From Pithys albifrons albifrons (taxonomy: Eukaryota > Chordata > Aves > Passeriformes > Thamnophilidae): a stretch of 64,000 nt of DNA. Positions 43,301 to 49,478 of this stretch are shown here, piece after piece; position 1 is the stretch's first letter, and each line of letters opens with the position of its first letter. The notes under the pieces were generated by a model, which saw nothing but the letters and a program-made list of their open reading frames with translations, ran no database searches and had not been told where the DNA came from. The stretch covers positions 79,639,749-79,703,748 of the forward strand of contig NC_092497.1 in NCBI RefSeq assembly GCF_047495875.1. The letters are read 5' to 3'. The position numbers and the translations under genes were made by a program.

Positions 43301-46276
43301 AACACAGCAGTGCATACCAGTCAGAAGAGCCCATGTCACACTGACAATGAAAAACACAAAAAATACCTCCATCAGAAAAAACAAGGCCTTCACTCATCAC
43401 AGTAAAAAAGACCTTGTAAAAAATGCTTGCACACAAAGTTTTCCAAATCTGAACTGATCCTTTTGAGTTTGTTCCCCAGATCAGCTATCCCAACACAAAG
43501 GGATAAATGACTAATGTCAGAACTTTTATAGTTTCTTACCTATATGCTGTAATAAGTTGTGCTTATTTGCTAAGAAAGTTATTATCAACAGCATTGAGAA
43601 GCACCTACGGTTTTTCCAGGGAAGAGCAAGCCAGAGAGAATCTTATCATAGAATCATAGAATCAATTGGGTTGGAAAAGACCTCCAAGATCATCGAGTCC
43701 AACCCTTGGTCCAACTCCAGTCCATTTACCAGATCATGGCACTCAGTGCCACGGCCAATCTGTGTTTAAAAATCTCTAGGGATGGTGAATCCACCACCAC
43801 TCTGGGCAGCCCATTCCAATGCCTGATTACTCTCTCTGGAAAGAATTGTTTTCTGATATCCAACTTAAATTTCCCCTGGCAGAGCTTAAGCCTGTGCCCC
43901 CTTGTCCTATTGCTGAGTGCCTGGAAGAAGAGACCAGCCCCCACCTGGCCAGAACTTCCCTTCAGGTAGTTATAGACAGTGATGAGGTCACCTCTGAGCT
44001 TCCTCTTCTCCACCCCAGCTCCCTCAGGCTCTCCCCATAGGACTTGTGCTCCAGTCCCTTCACCAGCCTTGCTGCTCTTCTCTGGACCCGCTCCAGCACC
44101 TCAATATCCTTTCTGAACTGAGGGGCCCAGAACTGAACACAACACTCAAGGTGTGGCCTCACCAACGCAGAGTACAGGGGAAGGATCACTGCCCTGGTCC
44201 TGCTGGCCACGCTATTTTTGATACAGGCCAGGATCCCATTGGCCTTCTTGGCCACCTGGGCACACTGTTGGCTCATGTTGAGCTTCCTGTCAATTAGTAC
44301 CCCCAGGTCCCTCTGCCTGGCTGCTCTCCAGCCACTCTGTCCCCAGCCTGGAGCGCTGCAGGGGGTTGTTGTGGCCAAAGTGCAGGACCTGCACTTGGCC
44401 TTGTTGAACTTCATCCCAACAAGAACAACTTCATCTTGCACAAGAACAACTATTCATACTTCATGCGGTGCTAGTACGCATTTCTGGGCACACCCACCCA
44501 GACTTCTTAGAAGTAAGGAAAAGAGGAAGCCCTGAAAGCAAGAAATGCCACCCACTTTTAGGTTTCTGTGTAAAAAGTCCACAGAGAAGACAGGTTTTCC
44601 TCACCACGTCCTGAATGCCTGGAAGCAGACACTCACAGGACTGTTCTCCACAATGTATTAGTTAAATTGGTGATAACTACAATTCATTTTTTAAAATTGG
44701 TTGAACTATATATACTAAAAGAAAACAAAATCATCCATGTAGTTACTGTTCTGTAACCAGAACTGGCTGTAAGTTGACATCCAAGTCACAATAAAAATAG
44801 TACAAGCATAAAGAACTCTCTTCTAAAAGTCTTTGGCCATAAAGTATTTCTTTAGCTGCAGAGACTTCACAGACCGTGTGTGATTTGTCCCTCTAGCAAG
44901 CCCCAGCAGCCTTTTCTCTTCCAAGCAGTTCCATTCCCCTTTCAACATATGCAGATTTCTTGAATTCAGTGTCTTCTGACTATAAATATTGCAGGTCTGT
45001 TCTTGATACCTGTCACGCTCTTGCTTGATATGAACTTTGACCCCAAGAACTAAACTGAAGGCCCATTAGTCCTCACACTAACAGGGTTATAAACCACAAC
45101 CCACTCGTTGGAGTCACCACTTTGCAGGTCTCTTTATTAACGCCCCGTCATCCTCACATGAGCAGTTCAGCCCCACACCTTCAGACCTGTACATACACTG
45201 CTCCATTCCTTCATTCCCAGACCTTCTCAGAGAGCTGAAGCTCCAACATAGCTTTTTGAGGCAAAGGATGAAGTACGAGCAGTACATTCAACAAATCACA
45301 CATAACTAATTCTTACAGTTCATGGTATTTTTAGTCTCTCACACATGCTCAAATCCATGCAAAAAGATGTGTACATTAACTTCTCCTAGTAGCATCTTTC
45401 AACAATTTCATAAAAACAGGAACTAAAACTGAAAAATTGAAATGAGCTATGTACAGAACACTGTTAAATATGCAAACCAAAGTCTAAAACAGGAGAACAT
45501 TTCTGTAACTACTTTCTTTACAGTAATATCTCACGTGACATGCAACATTAGAGAGTCTCAAGTCAAAACTATGATTTAAGATGACAGCATCTTTCTTTTT
45601 ACTTGAAGTCAACGAGTTGCATATGACTGATCACAACTAGAGTTCCAGGTGCAAACTAGAATAAACCACACTGGGCAACAGTACTAGTGTTACCAAGCTG
45701 CAAGCCTAGTGAGAAAAAAGGAACGAGAAAAAGGAAAAAAAAGAAAAATAAATATAATGGTATTAAGAACACCATTGCTACAAAAGCCTAGAAAATAATG
45801 CTCTACAGACTAAAGCAAGAGCTGCTACTTTAACTAGCCTGATTCACTAAATTCTTGGGATTTGAACTAGAACCATAATTTATGTGGAATAATGTCTTTA
45901 AAAGTAAAGAAAATTATCTGGTATGGCCTCCTGGCATGGGTACAGTACACCTGCCACCAATAAAGCAAGCTGGTATTTAAGGTGCCTGCCTACACTTTTA
46001 CTACAGCTCCAAAAAAGTGCCATTGTCTATTTTAACTGTGCTAAATCATGGTACTAATGGCCTCCTGTCACACACTAGCTCCTTTCAACTACTACTCCTG
46101 TACCAAGAAAAAAGGCGAAATATCATGAATGCTTCCAACTGTCGAGGGCCGACCACTTAACGTAGAGCGGCGGGGGTATTTTTACACTCCAATATATGAC
46201 CGTAAAAGCAAAATTCAAGGGCAGTGTAAAGTAAGACACACAGAAGATGCTTACCTGGGGCACCATCATCACACAT
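7181..46276 (-). CDS. ERCC6L2: ERCC6L2, SNF2-family DNA-repair translocase (exons 1-17, 3' end outside window)
   Basis: This is the spliced gene on the minus strand. Coding exons: 46276-46255, 42995-42571, 38513-38394, 36973-36780, 34476-34315, 33172-32965, 31563-31423, 30578-30465, 28978-28859, 22456-22385, 21247-21102, 16476-16381, 15186-15087, 11689-11537, 10700-10620, 9221-8033, 7335-7181. They sum to 3,498 nt (1,166 codons) in one open frame with canonical GT-AG splice sites. The product matches vertebrate ERCC6L2 along its length. Visible SNF2 motifs are Walker [10 protein letters not shown] (139-147), DEAH (263-266), LTGT (290-293), RLDG (544-547) and QAIDRAYRIGQ (603-613). Family knowledge: a nuclear ATP-dependent DNA translocase acting in DNA-damage response and end joining; human loss causes bone-marrow failure. 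The remaining C-terminal exons of the long isoform should lie beyond position 1. No frameshift or premature stop is seen, so the gene looks functional. Identity is very secure; exon 1 is the least certain part. Confidence 0.97.
8033..9221 (-). CDS. ERCC6L2: ERCC6L2 exon 16: long acidic disordered region
   Basis: 1,189 nt, residues 719-1114 plus the first base of Asp1115. The sequence is rich in Asp, Glu, Ser and Lys with many SSSEED- and SDESDD-type clusters, so it is probably disordered and a casein-kinase-type phosphorylation target (inference). Short conserved islands stand out against human: [15 protein letters not shown] (776-790), a V-I-x-P-T-Q motif and the C-terminal ESLDRYLD. The donor TTGG|GTAACT is used before an in-frame TAG in the intron, so the apparent ORF end there is not the protein end. 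The acceptor tract is a run of 12 T residues on the sense strand. Confidence 0.94.
9222..11536 (-). other. ERCC6L2 introns 15 and 14 (around exon 15)
   Basis: Single-copy-looking AT-rich intron DNA on both sides of exon 15, with no repeat or RNA gene recognised. Intron 16 (7336-8032) is likewise featureless. Confidence 0.75.
10620..10700 (-). CDS. ERCC6L2: ERCC6L2 exon 15
   Basis: 81 nt, residues 692-718, phase 0. It encodes [19 protein letters not shown] (692-710), then a variable Ser/Glu tail. Acceptor TTTTAG|AGG, donor GAG|GTAAGA. Confidence 0.93.
11537..11689 (-). CDS. ERCC6L2: ERCC6L2 exon 14
   Basis: 153 nt, residues 641-691, phase 0. It contains [20 protein letters not shown] (651-670) and [10 protein letters not shown], conserved with human and lying just after the ATPase core. 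Acceptor TTTTAG|CAA, donor GAG|GTGTGA. Confidence 0.95.
11933..12559 (+). mobile_element. Intact solo LTR with 5-bp target-site duplication, intron 13
   Basis: A 627-bp unit starting TGTCCTAG and ending GCACA, flanked by TTGCC at 11928-11932 and 12560-12564. The 5-bp duplication fits ERVL-type integration. It has a weak TATA-like TACATAAG (12193-12200) and AATAAA (12374-12379), and the GC-rich centre contrasts with its AT-rich surroundings. Internal recombination has removed any coding part. It is antisense to the host gene. The frames of 95-100 codons inside are not genes. Confidence 0.88.
14211..14530 (-). mobile_element. LTR-like fragment, intron 13
   Basis: Read on the minus strand it begins TGTCCTGGTTCTAGCCAGGA, continues with a GGGTTAATTTTC segment and ends in TTAAACCA, as in many avian LTRs. 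It contains a near-perfect palindrome at 14336-14356. No matching target-site duplication is seen, so it may be truncated. Short frames through it are not genes. Confidence 0.55.
15087..15186 (-). CDS. ERCC6L2: ERCC6L2 exon 13: motif VI
   Basis: 100 nt, completing Arg607 and coding residues 608-640. AYRIGQ (608-613) completes QAIDRAYRIGQ, the arginine-finger motif of SNF2 ATPases. Then come [18 protein letters not shown] and VYKQ. Acceptor TTGCAG|A, donor CAG|GTACAG. Confidence 0.95.
15187..16380 (-). other. ERCC6L2 intron 12
   Basis: AT-rich intron sequence; no feature recognised. Confidence 0.75.
16381..16476 (-). CDS. ERCC6L2: ERCC6L2 exon 12: motif V and first part of motif VI
   Basis: 96 nt, residues 575-607 with both end codons split. 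It encodes [19 protein letters not shown] (motif V, 576-594) and [11 protein letters not shown], ending inside the Arg607 codon of motif VI. Acceptor TTTTTAG|G, donor ACAG|GTACAC. Confidence 0.95.
16477..21101 (-). other. ERCC6L2 intron 11
   Basis: 4.6 kb of AT-rich intron DNA without a recognisable repeat, RNA gene or conserved coding segment. The open frames at 18.6-19.7 kb overlap on both strands and look random. Intron 10 (21248-22384) is similarly plain. Confidence 0.75.
21102..21247 (-). CDS. ERCC6L2: ERCC6L2 exon 11: helicase C lobe
   Basis: 146 nt, residues 527-574 plus two bases of Met575. It contains [20 protein letters not shown] (533-552), the RLDG motif, and ends NICLVST, leading into motif V. 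Acceptor CCCAG|TTG, donor ACAAT|GTAAGA. Confidence 0.95.
22385..22456 (-). CDS. ERCC6L2: ERCC6L2 exon 10: start of helicase C lobe
   Basis: 72 nt, residues 503-526, phase 0. It encodes [12 protein letters not shown] and motif [11 protein letters not shown] (518-526). Acceptor TTACAG|GTC, donor AAG|GTGAGC. It is separated from exon 9 by a 6.4-kb intron. It is too short to appear as a long ORF. Confidence 0.94.
24417..24837 (+). mobile_element. Solo LTR of an endogenous retrovirus, intron 9
   Basis: A pyrimidine-rich LTR-like unit with a TATA box TATATAAAA (24699-24707) and, 15 bp on, the poly(A) signal AATAAA (24722-24727), the compact spacing of a U3-R layout. The proposed ends are TGTT (24417) and AACA (24837). 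No target-site duplication was found, so the ends are approximate. It is antisense to ERCC6L2. Confidence 0.65.
26116..26137. promoter_or_regulatory. Perfect 22-bp palindrome containing a p53-type half-site, intron 9
   Basis: Both 11-bp arms read CACACCAGACA and the sequence is exactly self-complementary. The central AGACATGTCT (26122-26131) matches the RRRCWWGYYY consensus of a p53-family half-site. A second adjacent decamer is not present. Function is inferred only. Confidence 0.5.
26250..27640 (-). mobile_element. CR1 LINE, 5'-truncated, intron 9
   Basis: Minus-orientation CR1 of about 1.4 kb. The tail is at about 26252 (ATCATAGAATAG), and decayed reverse-transcriptase frames are at 26970-27284 and 27203-27397 (minus), with the late-RT segment [16 protein letters not shown]. 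Similarity fades at about 27640. Frames are interrupted and the copy is inactive. Confidence 0.9.
28290..28520 (-). mobile_element. Old CR1-like fragment, intron 9
   Basis: This weakly resembles the CR1 3' region in minus orientation, for example GTGGCCCTTCTCTGAACCTT followed by a TTTTTGAGGGGAGGG segment. It is heavily diverged and has no clear tail. Confidence 0.45.
28859..28978 (-). CDS. ERCC6L2: ERCC6L2 exon 9
   Basis: 120 nt, residues 463-502, phase 0. It encodes [20 protein letters not shown] followed by [10 protein letters not shown], strongly conserved with human. Acceptor TTCCAG|GAA, donor AAG|GTAAAC. Confidence 0.95.
30066..30106. repeat. Short tandem repeat of GTACTATAGG(AAAAA), intron 8
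   Basis: Three copies of GTACTATAGG with intervening A-runs. No function is apparent. Confidence 0.7.
30465..30578 (-). CDS. ERCC6L2: ERCC6L2 exon 8
   Basis: 114 nt, residues 425-462, phase 0. It encodes a helical segment containing [15 protein letters not shown], the hinge region ahead of the second RecA lobe. Acceptor CTGTAG|GAA, donor CAG|GTTAGT. Confidence 0.94.
31143..31308. repeat. 47-bp inverted repeat (hairpin), intron 7
   Basis: The left arm 31143-31189 and right arm 31262-31308 are reverse complements over 47 bp with six differences, all transitions, around a 72-bp loop. It resembles a fossil non-autonomous DNA transposon (MITE) or another hairpin-forming element. No target-site duplication was identified. 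Confidence 0.85.
31423..31563 (-). CDS. ERCC6L2: ERCC6L2 exon 7: Cys-cluster insertion
   Basis: 141 nt, residues 378-424, phase 0. It starts [15 protein letters not shown] and ends with the conserved cluster [16 protein letters not shown] (409-424: Cys410, 412, 421, 422). This insertion between the two lobes is also present in human ERCC6L2. Acceptor GTAG|ATG, donor AAA|GTAAGA. The internal Met is not a start. Confidence 0.95.
31564..34314 (-). other. ERCC6L2 introns 6 and 5 (around exon 6)
   Basis: AT-rich intron sequence; no repeat or RNA gene recognised. Intron 8 (28979-30464) holds only the short tandem repeat near 30.07 kb. Confidence 0.7.
32965..33172 (-). CDS. ERCC6L2: ERCC6L2 exon 6: end of lobe 1, brace region
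   Basis: 208 nt, third base of codon 308 to residue 377. It contains [20 protein letters not shown] (near-identical to human) and the SNF2 signature SGWFLRRTK (356-364), ending LPKKEDR. Acceptor AATAG|G, donor CGA|GTAAGA. Confidence 0.95.
34315..34476 (-). CDS. ERCC6L2: ERCC6L2 exon 5: DEAH box and motif III
   Basis: 162 nt, residues 254-308 with both end codons split. It carries Walker [11 protein letters not shown] (DEAH 263-266, ATP hydrolysis) and motif III LTGT (290-293), followed by [15 protein letters not shown]. Acceptor CTGCAG|T, donor ACTG|GTAAAT. There is no long ORF line for this exon; it was found by reading the minus strand between exons 4 and 6. Confidence 0.95.
35986..36139. 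repeat. Unclassified interspersed repeat, copy A
   Basis: About 154 bp roughly 80-85% similar by eye to 59776-59927 in the same orientation. The best-conserved cores are GGATTTTTTAGGTGAGGCAC and TTCATCTGCCACGGCC. It lies directly beside the 5S-like block, and similarity may extend further left to about 35880. I cannot assign it to a named family. Confidence 0.8.
36145..36247 (-). repeat. 5S rRNA-derived sequence (pseudogene or SINE head), intron 4
   Basis: On the minus strand, about 103 bp align to vertebrate 5S rRNA. Highly conserved landmarks include GATCTCGGAAGCTGAGCAGG (box A region) and TTAGTACTTGGATGGGAGAC followed by CTCCTGGGAATAC (box C region). The 5' and 3' ends diverge from functional 5S. 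Immediately downstream on the same strand is a block shared with 59.8 kb, so this may be the head of a composite retroposon rather than a lone pseudogene. It is not expected to be a working 5S gene. Confidence 0.88.
36780..36973 (-). CDS. ERCC6L2: ERCC6L2 exon 4: motifs Ia and Ib
   Basis: 194 nt, residues 190-253 plus two bases of 254. It carries motif Ia [12 protein letters not shown] (192-203) and the TTYE segment (240-243) of the first RecA-like lobe. Acceptor TTTTCAG|ACT, donor ACAG|GTAATG. Confidence 0.95.
36974..40244 (-). other. ERCC6L2 intron 3 and proximal intron 2
   Basis: AT-rich intron sequence on either side of exon 3. No feature recognised up to the CR1 at 40.2 kb. The segment from 41251 to 42570 is also plain. 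Confidence 0.7.
38394..38513 (-). CDS. ERCC6L2: ERCC6L2 exon 3
   Basis: 120 nt, residues 150-189, phase 0 at both ends. It starts [17 protein letters not shown], almost identical to human, and ends in a more variable Lys/Asn-rich linker between motifs I and Ia. Acceptor CTCCAG|GTC, donor AAG|GTACAA. Confidence 0.95.
40245..41250 (-). mobile_element. CR1 LINE 3' fragment, intron 2
   Basis: Minus-orientation CR1, older than the one in intron 1. The tail is at about 40250 (ATCATAAAATGG) and broken reverse-transcriptase frames run up to about 41000 (minus). A CCAT microsatellite at 41015-41096 interrupts it. CR1-like sequence resumes to about 41250 (the segment around 41180-41240). Confidence 0.85.
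41015..41096. repeat. (CCAT)n microsatellite
   Basis: About 20 near-perfect CCAT tetramers with a few CTAT and CCAAT variants, embedded in the intron 2 CR1. Confidence 0.95.
42571..42995 (-). CDS. ERCC6L2: ERCC6L2 exon 2: Tudor-like domain and Walker A
   Basis: Codes residues 8-149. It opens with the conserved [10 protein letters not shown] block and a beta-rich segment up to about residue 65, matching the Tudor-like N-terminus of ERCC6L2. The motif [14 protein letters not shown] follows, then the Q-motif-like [10 protein letters not shown] (114-122) and Walker [10 protein letters not shown] (139-147, Lys146). The acceptor is TATAG|AT (phase 1). The donor ACAG|GTATTC falls right after the Walker A motif, as in human. 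Confidence 0.96.
43645..44420 (-). mobile_element. CR1 LINE 3' fragment, intron 1
   Basis: Minus-orientation CR1 (same strand as the host gene). Its tail, a double TCATAGAATCA, starts at 43645 and the 5' truncation is near 44420. The minus frame 43962-44441 encodes the late reverse-transcriptase region ([16 protein letters not shown] etc.) closely matching the copy at 48.7-49.1 kb. Confidence 0.93.
44421..46254 (-). other. ERCC6L2 intron 1, promoter-proximal part
   Basis: AT-rich intron sequence between the intron 1 CR1 and exon 1. No feature recognised. Confidence 0.7.
46255..46276 (-). CDS. ERCC6L2: ERCC6L2 exon 1, coding part (predicted start codon)
   Basis: Only 22 coding nucleotides are predicted, encoding MCDDGAP plus the first base of codon 8 (Asp, completed by exon 2). 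The donor is a strong CAG|GTAAGC at 46254. Phase 1 is exactly what exon 2 requires. An in-frame TGA lies five codons upstream of the ATG, so this is the first possible Met in that frame; its context is AAAATGT, with A at -3. The human protein has a longer, different N-terminus before the conserved Trp. The start is inferred from phase, donor and CpG-island position, and the 5' UTR extent is unknown. An alternative first exon cannot be excluded. Confidence 0.6.
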
Positions 46277-46427
46277 TTTAACCTGCACTCATGCAAAGCC
46301 CAAACGGGGCCTGTGGGAGGAGACACCGGGGCAGGCGGGCACCGCCGCTCTGGAACCACCGCCGCCCCTCCGCCCGAGGGGTCGCGGCGCCGAGGGAGCC
46401 CGGAAGATGGCTCAGTGAAGGAGCTGC

Positions 46428-46492
46428 CGCTCCCGGCCCCGCTCCCGGCCCCGCTCCCGGTCCCGCTCCCGGCCCCGCTCCCGGTCCGAGAT
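46428..46492. repeat. 12-bp GC-rich tandem repeat in the promoter
   Basis: About five copies of a 12-bp unit, CCGCTCCCGGCC with minor variants (on + strand), lie directly upstream of the predicted start codon. They are in frame with nothing that splices correctly. They probably form part of the 5' UTR or core promoter. Confidence 0.85.
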
Positions 46493-46632
46493 CCGCATCC
46501 GAGCCGCAGGGGACGAGCGGCTATCGCGAGAATTGCGGTGACGCCGGGCCCCGTGCTTAAAGGGCATGGCGGCGAGGCGGAAGTATCGCGAGGTTTGGTG
46601 GAGGTGCTGCACGGAGCGGCCGCGGACAGACC

Positions 46633-46655
46633 TGGGGGGGGGAAGGGGGGGGGGG
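46633..46655 (+). other. G9-AA-G11 tract, potential G-quadruplex
   Basis: A nearly unbroken guanine run (nine G, two A, eleven G) sits between the promoter motifs and the minisatellite. It can form a quadruplex by sequence. Its exact length is prone to slippage and to assembly error. Confidence 0.7.
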
Positions 46656-46662
46656 AACAGCT

Positions 46663-47047
46663 GTGAGGGCCGTGCGGGGCCGTGCGGGGCCGTGCTCTGC
46701 GGGACCGTGCCGTGCGGGGCCGTGCGGAGCCGTGTTCTGCGGGACCGTGCCGTGCGGGGCCGTGCTCTGCGGGACCGTGCCGTGCGGGGCCGTCCGGGGC
46801 CGTGCTCTGCGGGACCGTGCCGTGCGGGGCCGTGCGGGGCCGTGTTCTGCGGGACCGTGCTCTGCGGGGCCGTGCTCTGCGGGGCCGTGCTCTGCGGGAC
46901 CGTGCCGTGCGGGGCCGTGCTCTGCGGGGCTGTGCTGGGCTGAGCTGTGCCATGCGGGTCTGTGCCGTGCGGGGCCGTGCTCTGCGGGACCATGCCGTGC
47001 GGGGCCGTGCTCTGCGGGACCGTGCCGTGCTGTGCCGTGCGGGGCCG
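46663..47047. repeat. GC-rich minisatellite upstream of ERCC6L2
   Basis: About 385 bp of tandem sequence built from 5-bp multiples: GTGCGGGGCC (10 bp) and GTGCTCTGCGGGACC (15 bp), often joined with GTGCC into a 30-bp higher unit. Because the units lack stop codons, open frames of 130-330 codons run through both strands. These are artefacts of composition: Arg/Ala/Pro- or Cys/Gly/Ala-rich with no domain. Confidence 0.93.
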
Positions 47048-47059
47048 TGCCCACCTGTG

Positions 47060-47540
47060 GACTTCTCTGTACAATAGAGACGTGCAGCTCCTGCAGTGGG
47101 TCCATCGCAGGACTGGAGTGGGTCCACGAGGATGATCGGGGGGCGTGGAGCGCCTCTCTTATGAGAAAAGGTTGAGGGAGCTCGGCCTGCACAGCCTTGA
47201 GAAGAGATGACTGAGAGGGGACCTCATCGATGTGTATAAATTATCTAACGGGGGATGACAAGAGGACAGAGCCAGGCTCTTCCCGGTGGTGCCAAGCAAC
47301 AGGGTGAGCAGAAATTGTTGCACTGCAAGTTCCACTGGAACATGAGGAAGAACTTCCTCTGCGGGCGACTGTACACTGAACAGATTACCCAGAGAGGTTG
47401 TGGAATCTCCCTCACTGGGGATATTCAGGAATCACTTGGATGCAATCCTGCACCATATGCTGCTCCCTGACTGAACAGGGGGATTGGACCAGGTGACCCA
47501 CTGTGATCCCTGCCAACCTGGCCCATCCTGATTCTTTGTG
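47060..47540 (+). mobile_element. CR1 LINE 3' fragment
   Basis: Plus-orientation CR1 3' end. The conserved stretch around 47148-47215 matches the end of the CR1 reverse-transcriptase ORF (Glu-Arg-Leu then Arg-Glu-Leu-Gly). It is followed by the CR1 3' UTR and a degraded terminal repeat at about 47530. It directly abuts the minisatellite and is 5'-truncated. Confidence 0.85.
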
Positions 47541-48244
47541 GAAGGATGGAAAGCAATGTAAAATTACTGTCTTTATAAAAATTGGACAGGTGAGGAAGGG
47601 AGAAGAAGATCTAGTGCAATGGAAGGTGCAGCTCTTCACTTTCAGGATAGCTTAACTGGGTGCAGTAACATTTTGCAGATTCAAAAGGCAGTCAGTAGCA
47701 ACCATGTGGCTCTGGCTGAGAAAAATTAGGCCCCATCAAGAAATCTGTCCAGATTGACTCCATATCTCAGTAGCAGTGCAATAGAGTATTACATGAAGGG
47801 CCTAGTTTCCCATGTCCTTGCTATTACTTTTACAAAATACCATCACACGTGTTTAATAGTGCAATAGTAAGTAGTTTCACTTCTGAAGGGTAGGTCATAG
47901 TGTGCAAACCCTATTTTTGAAATGACTGCTGTTAATTCTGAAGACCACAAAGTTGGGATGATCTTTCCATTGTTTGTAATTATCATTTATCTTCAATGAT
48001 TTTGGTGAGTTTTAAGAAAGGATTAAATATTGGCAGTAAAAACAGGATTCTTTTGGCATATGCTGTGTAATTGTGTATAACAAAGATAGATAGTGAGACT
48101 GGGTAATTCTCCATCCTACAGTGTTTTTAGGAGCAAGGCAAGGCAATAAGTTTTCCAATATGTGGGTCTTCATGCTGTTTCTGTAGACAGTGACCTCTCT
48201 GCTCTAAGAATAATGAACATTTGTGCGACCTGAAGCAGCATTAA

Positions 48245-49478
48245 TCCTGTCTGACCAACCTGATCTCTTTCTACGATCAGGTGACCCACCTGGTGGGTGA
48301 GGGGAAGGCTGTGGATGTGTCTATCTGGACTTCAGCAAGGCCTTTGACACTGTCTCCCATAATATACTCCTGAAAAAGCTGGTAGCCCATGGCCTGGACA
48401 AGTGTACCCTCTCCTGGATTAAGAGCTGGCTGGAGGGCTGGGCCCAGAGAGTGCTGGTGAATGGAGCTGCATCCAGCTGGCGGCCGGTCACCAGTGGTGT
48501 TCCCCAGGGGTCTGTGTTGGGTCCAGTCCTGTTTAACATCTTTATTGATGATTTAGATGAGGGGATTGAGTCCATCATCAGCAAATTTGCTGATGACACC
48601 AAGTTGGGAGGGAGTGTCGACCTGCTGGAAGGCAGGAGGGCTCTGCAGAGGGATCTGGATAGACTTGAGAGATGGGCTGATTCCAATGGGATGAAGTTCA
48701 ACAAGGCCAAGTGTCGGGTCCTGCACTTTGGCCACAACAACCCCCTGCAGCGCTCCAGGCTGGGCACAGAGTGGCTGGAGAGCAGCCAGGCAGAGGGACC
48801 TTGGGGTACTAATTGACAGGAAGCTCAACATGAGCCAACAGTGTGCCCAGGTGGCCAAGAAGGCCAATGGGATCCTGTCCTGTATCAAAAATAGCGTGAC
48901 CAGCAGGACCAGGGCAGTGATCCTTCCCCTGTACTCTGCGTTGGTGAGGCCACACCTTGAGTGTTGTGTTAAGTGCTGGGCCCCTCAGTTCAGAAAGGAT
49001 ATTGAGGTGCTGGAGCAAGTCCAGAGAAGAGCAACAAGGCTGGTGAAGGGACTGGAGCACAAGCCCTATGGGGAGAGGCTGAGGGAGCTGGGGGTGTTTA
49101 ACCTGGAGAAGAGGAGGCTCAGAGGTGACCTCATCACTGTCTAGAACTACCTGAAGGGAAGTTATAGCCAGGTGGGGGTTGGTCTCTTCTCCCAGGCACT
49201 CAGCAATAGGACAAGGGGGCACGATGGGCTTAAGCTCTGCCAGGGGAAATTTAAGTTGGATATCAGAAAAAAATTCTTTCCAGAGAGAGTAATCAGGCAT
49301 TGGAATGGGCTGCCCAGAGAGGTGGTGAATTCACCATCCCTAGAGATTTTTAAACACAGACTGGCCGTGGCACTGAGTGCCATGATCTGGTAAATGGACT
49401 AGAGTTGGACCAAGGGTTGGACTCAACGATCTTGGAGGTCTTTTCCAACCCAATCGATTCTATTCTATGATTCTAAGT
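48245..49478 (+). mobile_element. CR1 LINE, 5'-truncated, relatively young
   Basis: Plus-orientation CR1 covering the reverse-transcriptase palm to the 3' end. The reading frame around 48300-48820 shows the fingers/palm motif [10 protein letters not shown] and the catalytic FADD (about 48586). A second open segment follows at 48728-49144, and the element ends with the ATTCTATGATTCTA tail. The ORF is broken by a frameshift near 48800, so it is not active. It is highly similar to the inverted copy at 43.6-44.4 kb. Confidence 0.93.

Larger units (their letters stand above)
46380..46660 (-). promoter_or_regulatory. CpG-island promoter of ERCC6L2
   Basis: This is a very GC- and CpG-rich block immediately upstream of exon 1, with no TATA box at an expected position. 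Housekeeping-promoter motifs are visible: an ETS-type CGGAAGT (46578-46584), two ATCGCGAG cores (46523-46530 and 46586-46592, the first reading TCGCGAGA) that resemble the TCTCGCGAGA element, and a YY1-like AAGATGGC (46404-46411). The transcription start cannot be placed. A divergent promoter is possible; in human a long non-coding RNA lies head-to-head with ERCC6L2. Confidence 0.8.

Noticed and set aside
46123..47192. Long open frames (up to 334 codons) on both strands across the promoter and minisatellite
   Set aside because: They arise from stop-free GC-rich tandem repeats. The frame crossing exon 1 reaches the donor in phase 0, which does not fit exon 2, and the predicted proteins are simple Arg/Ala/Pro or Cys/Gly repeats.
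48451..49144. Open frames with reverse-transcriptase similarity as host genes
   Set aside because: They are fragments of CR1 ORF2 with a frameshift and 5' truncation; the opposite-strand frames are shadows.
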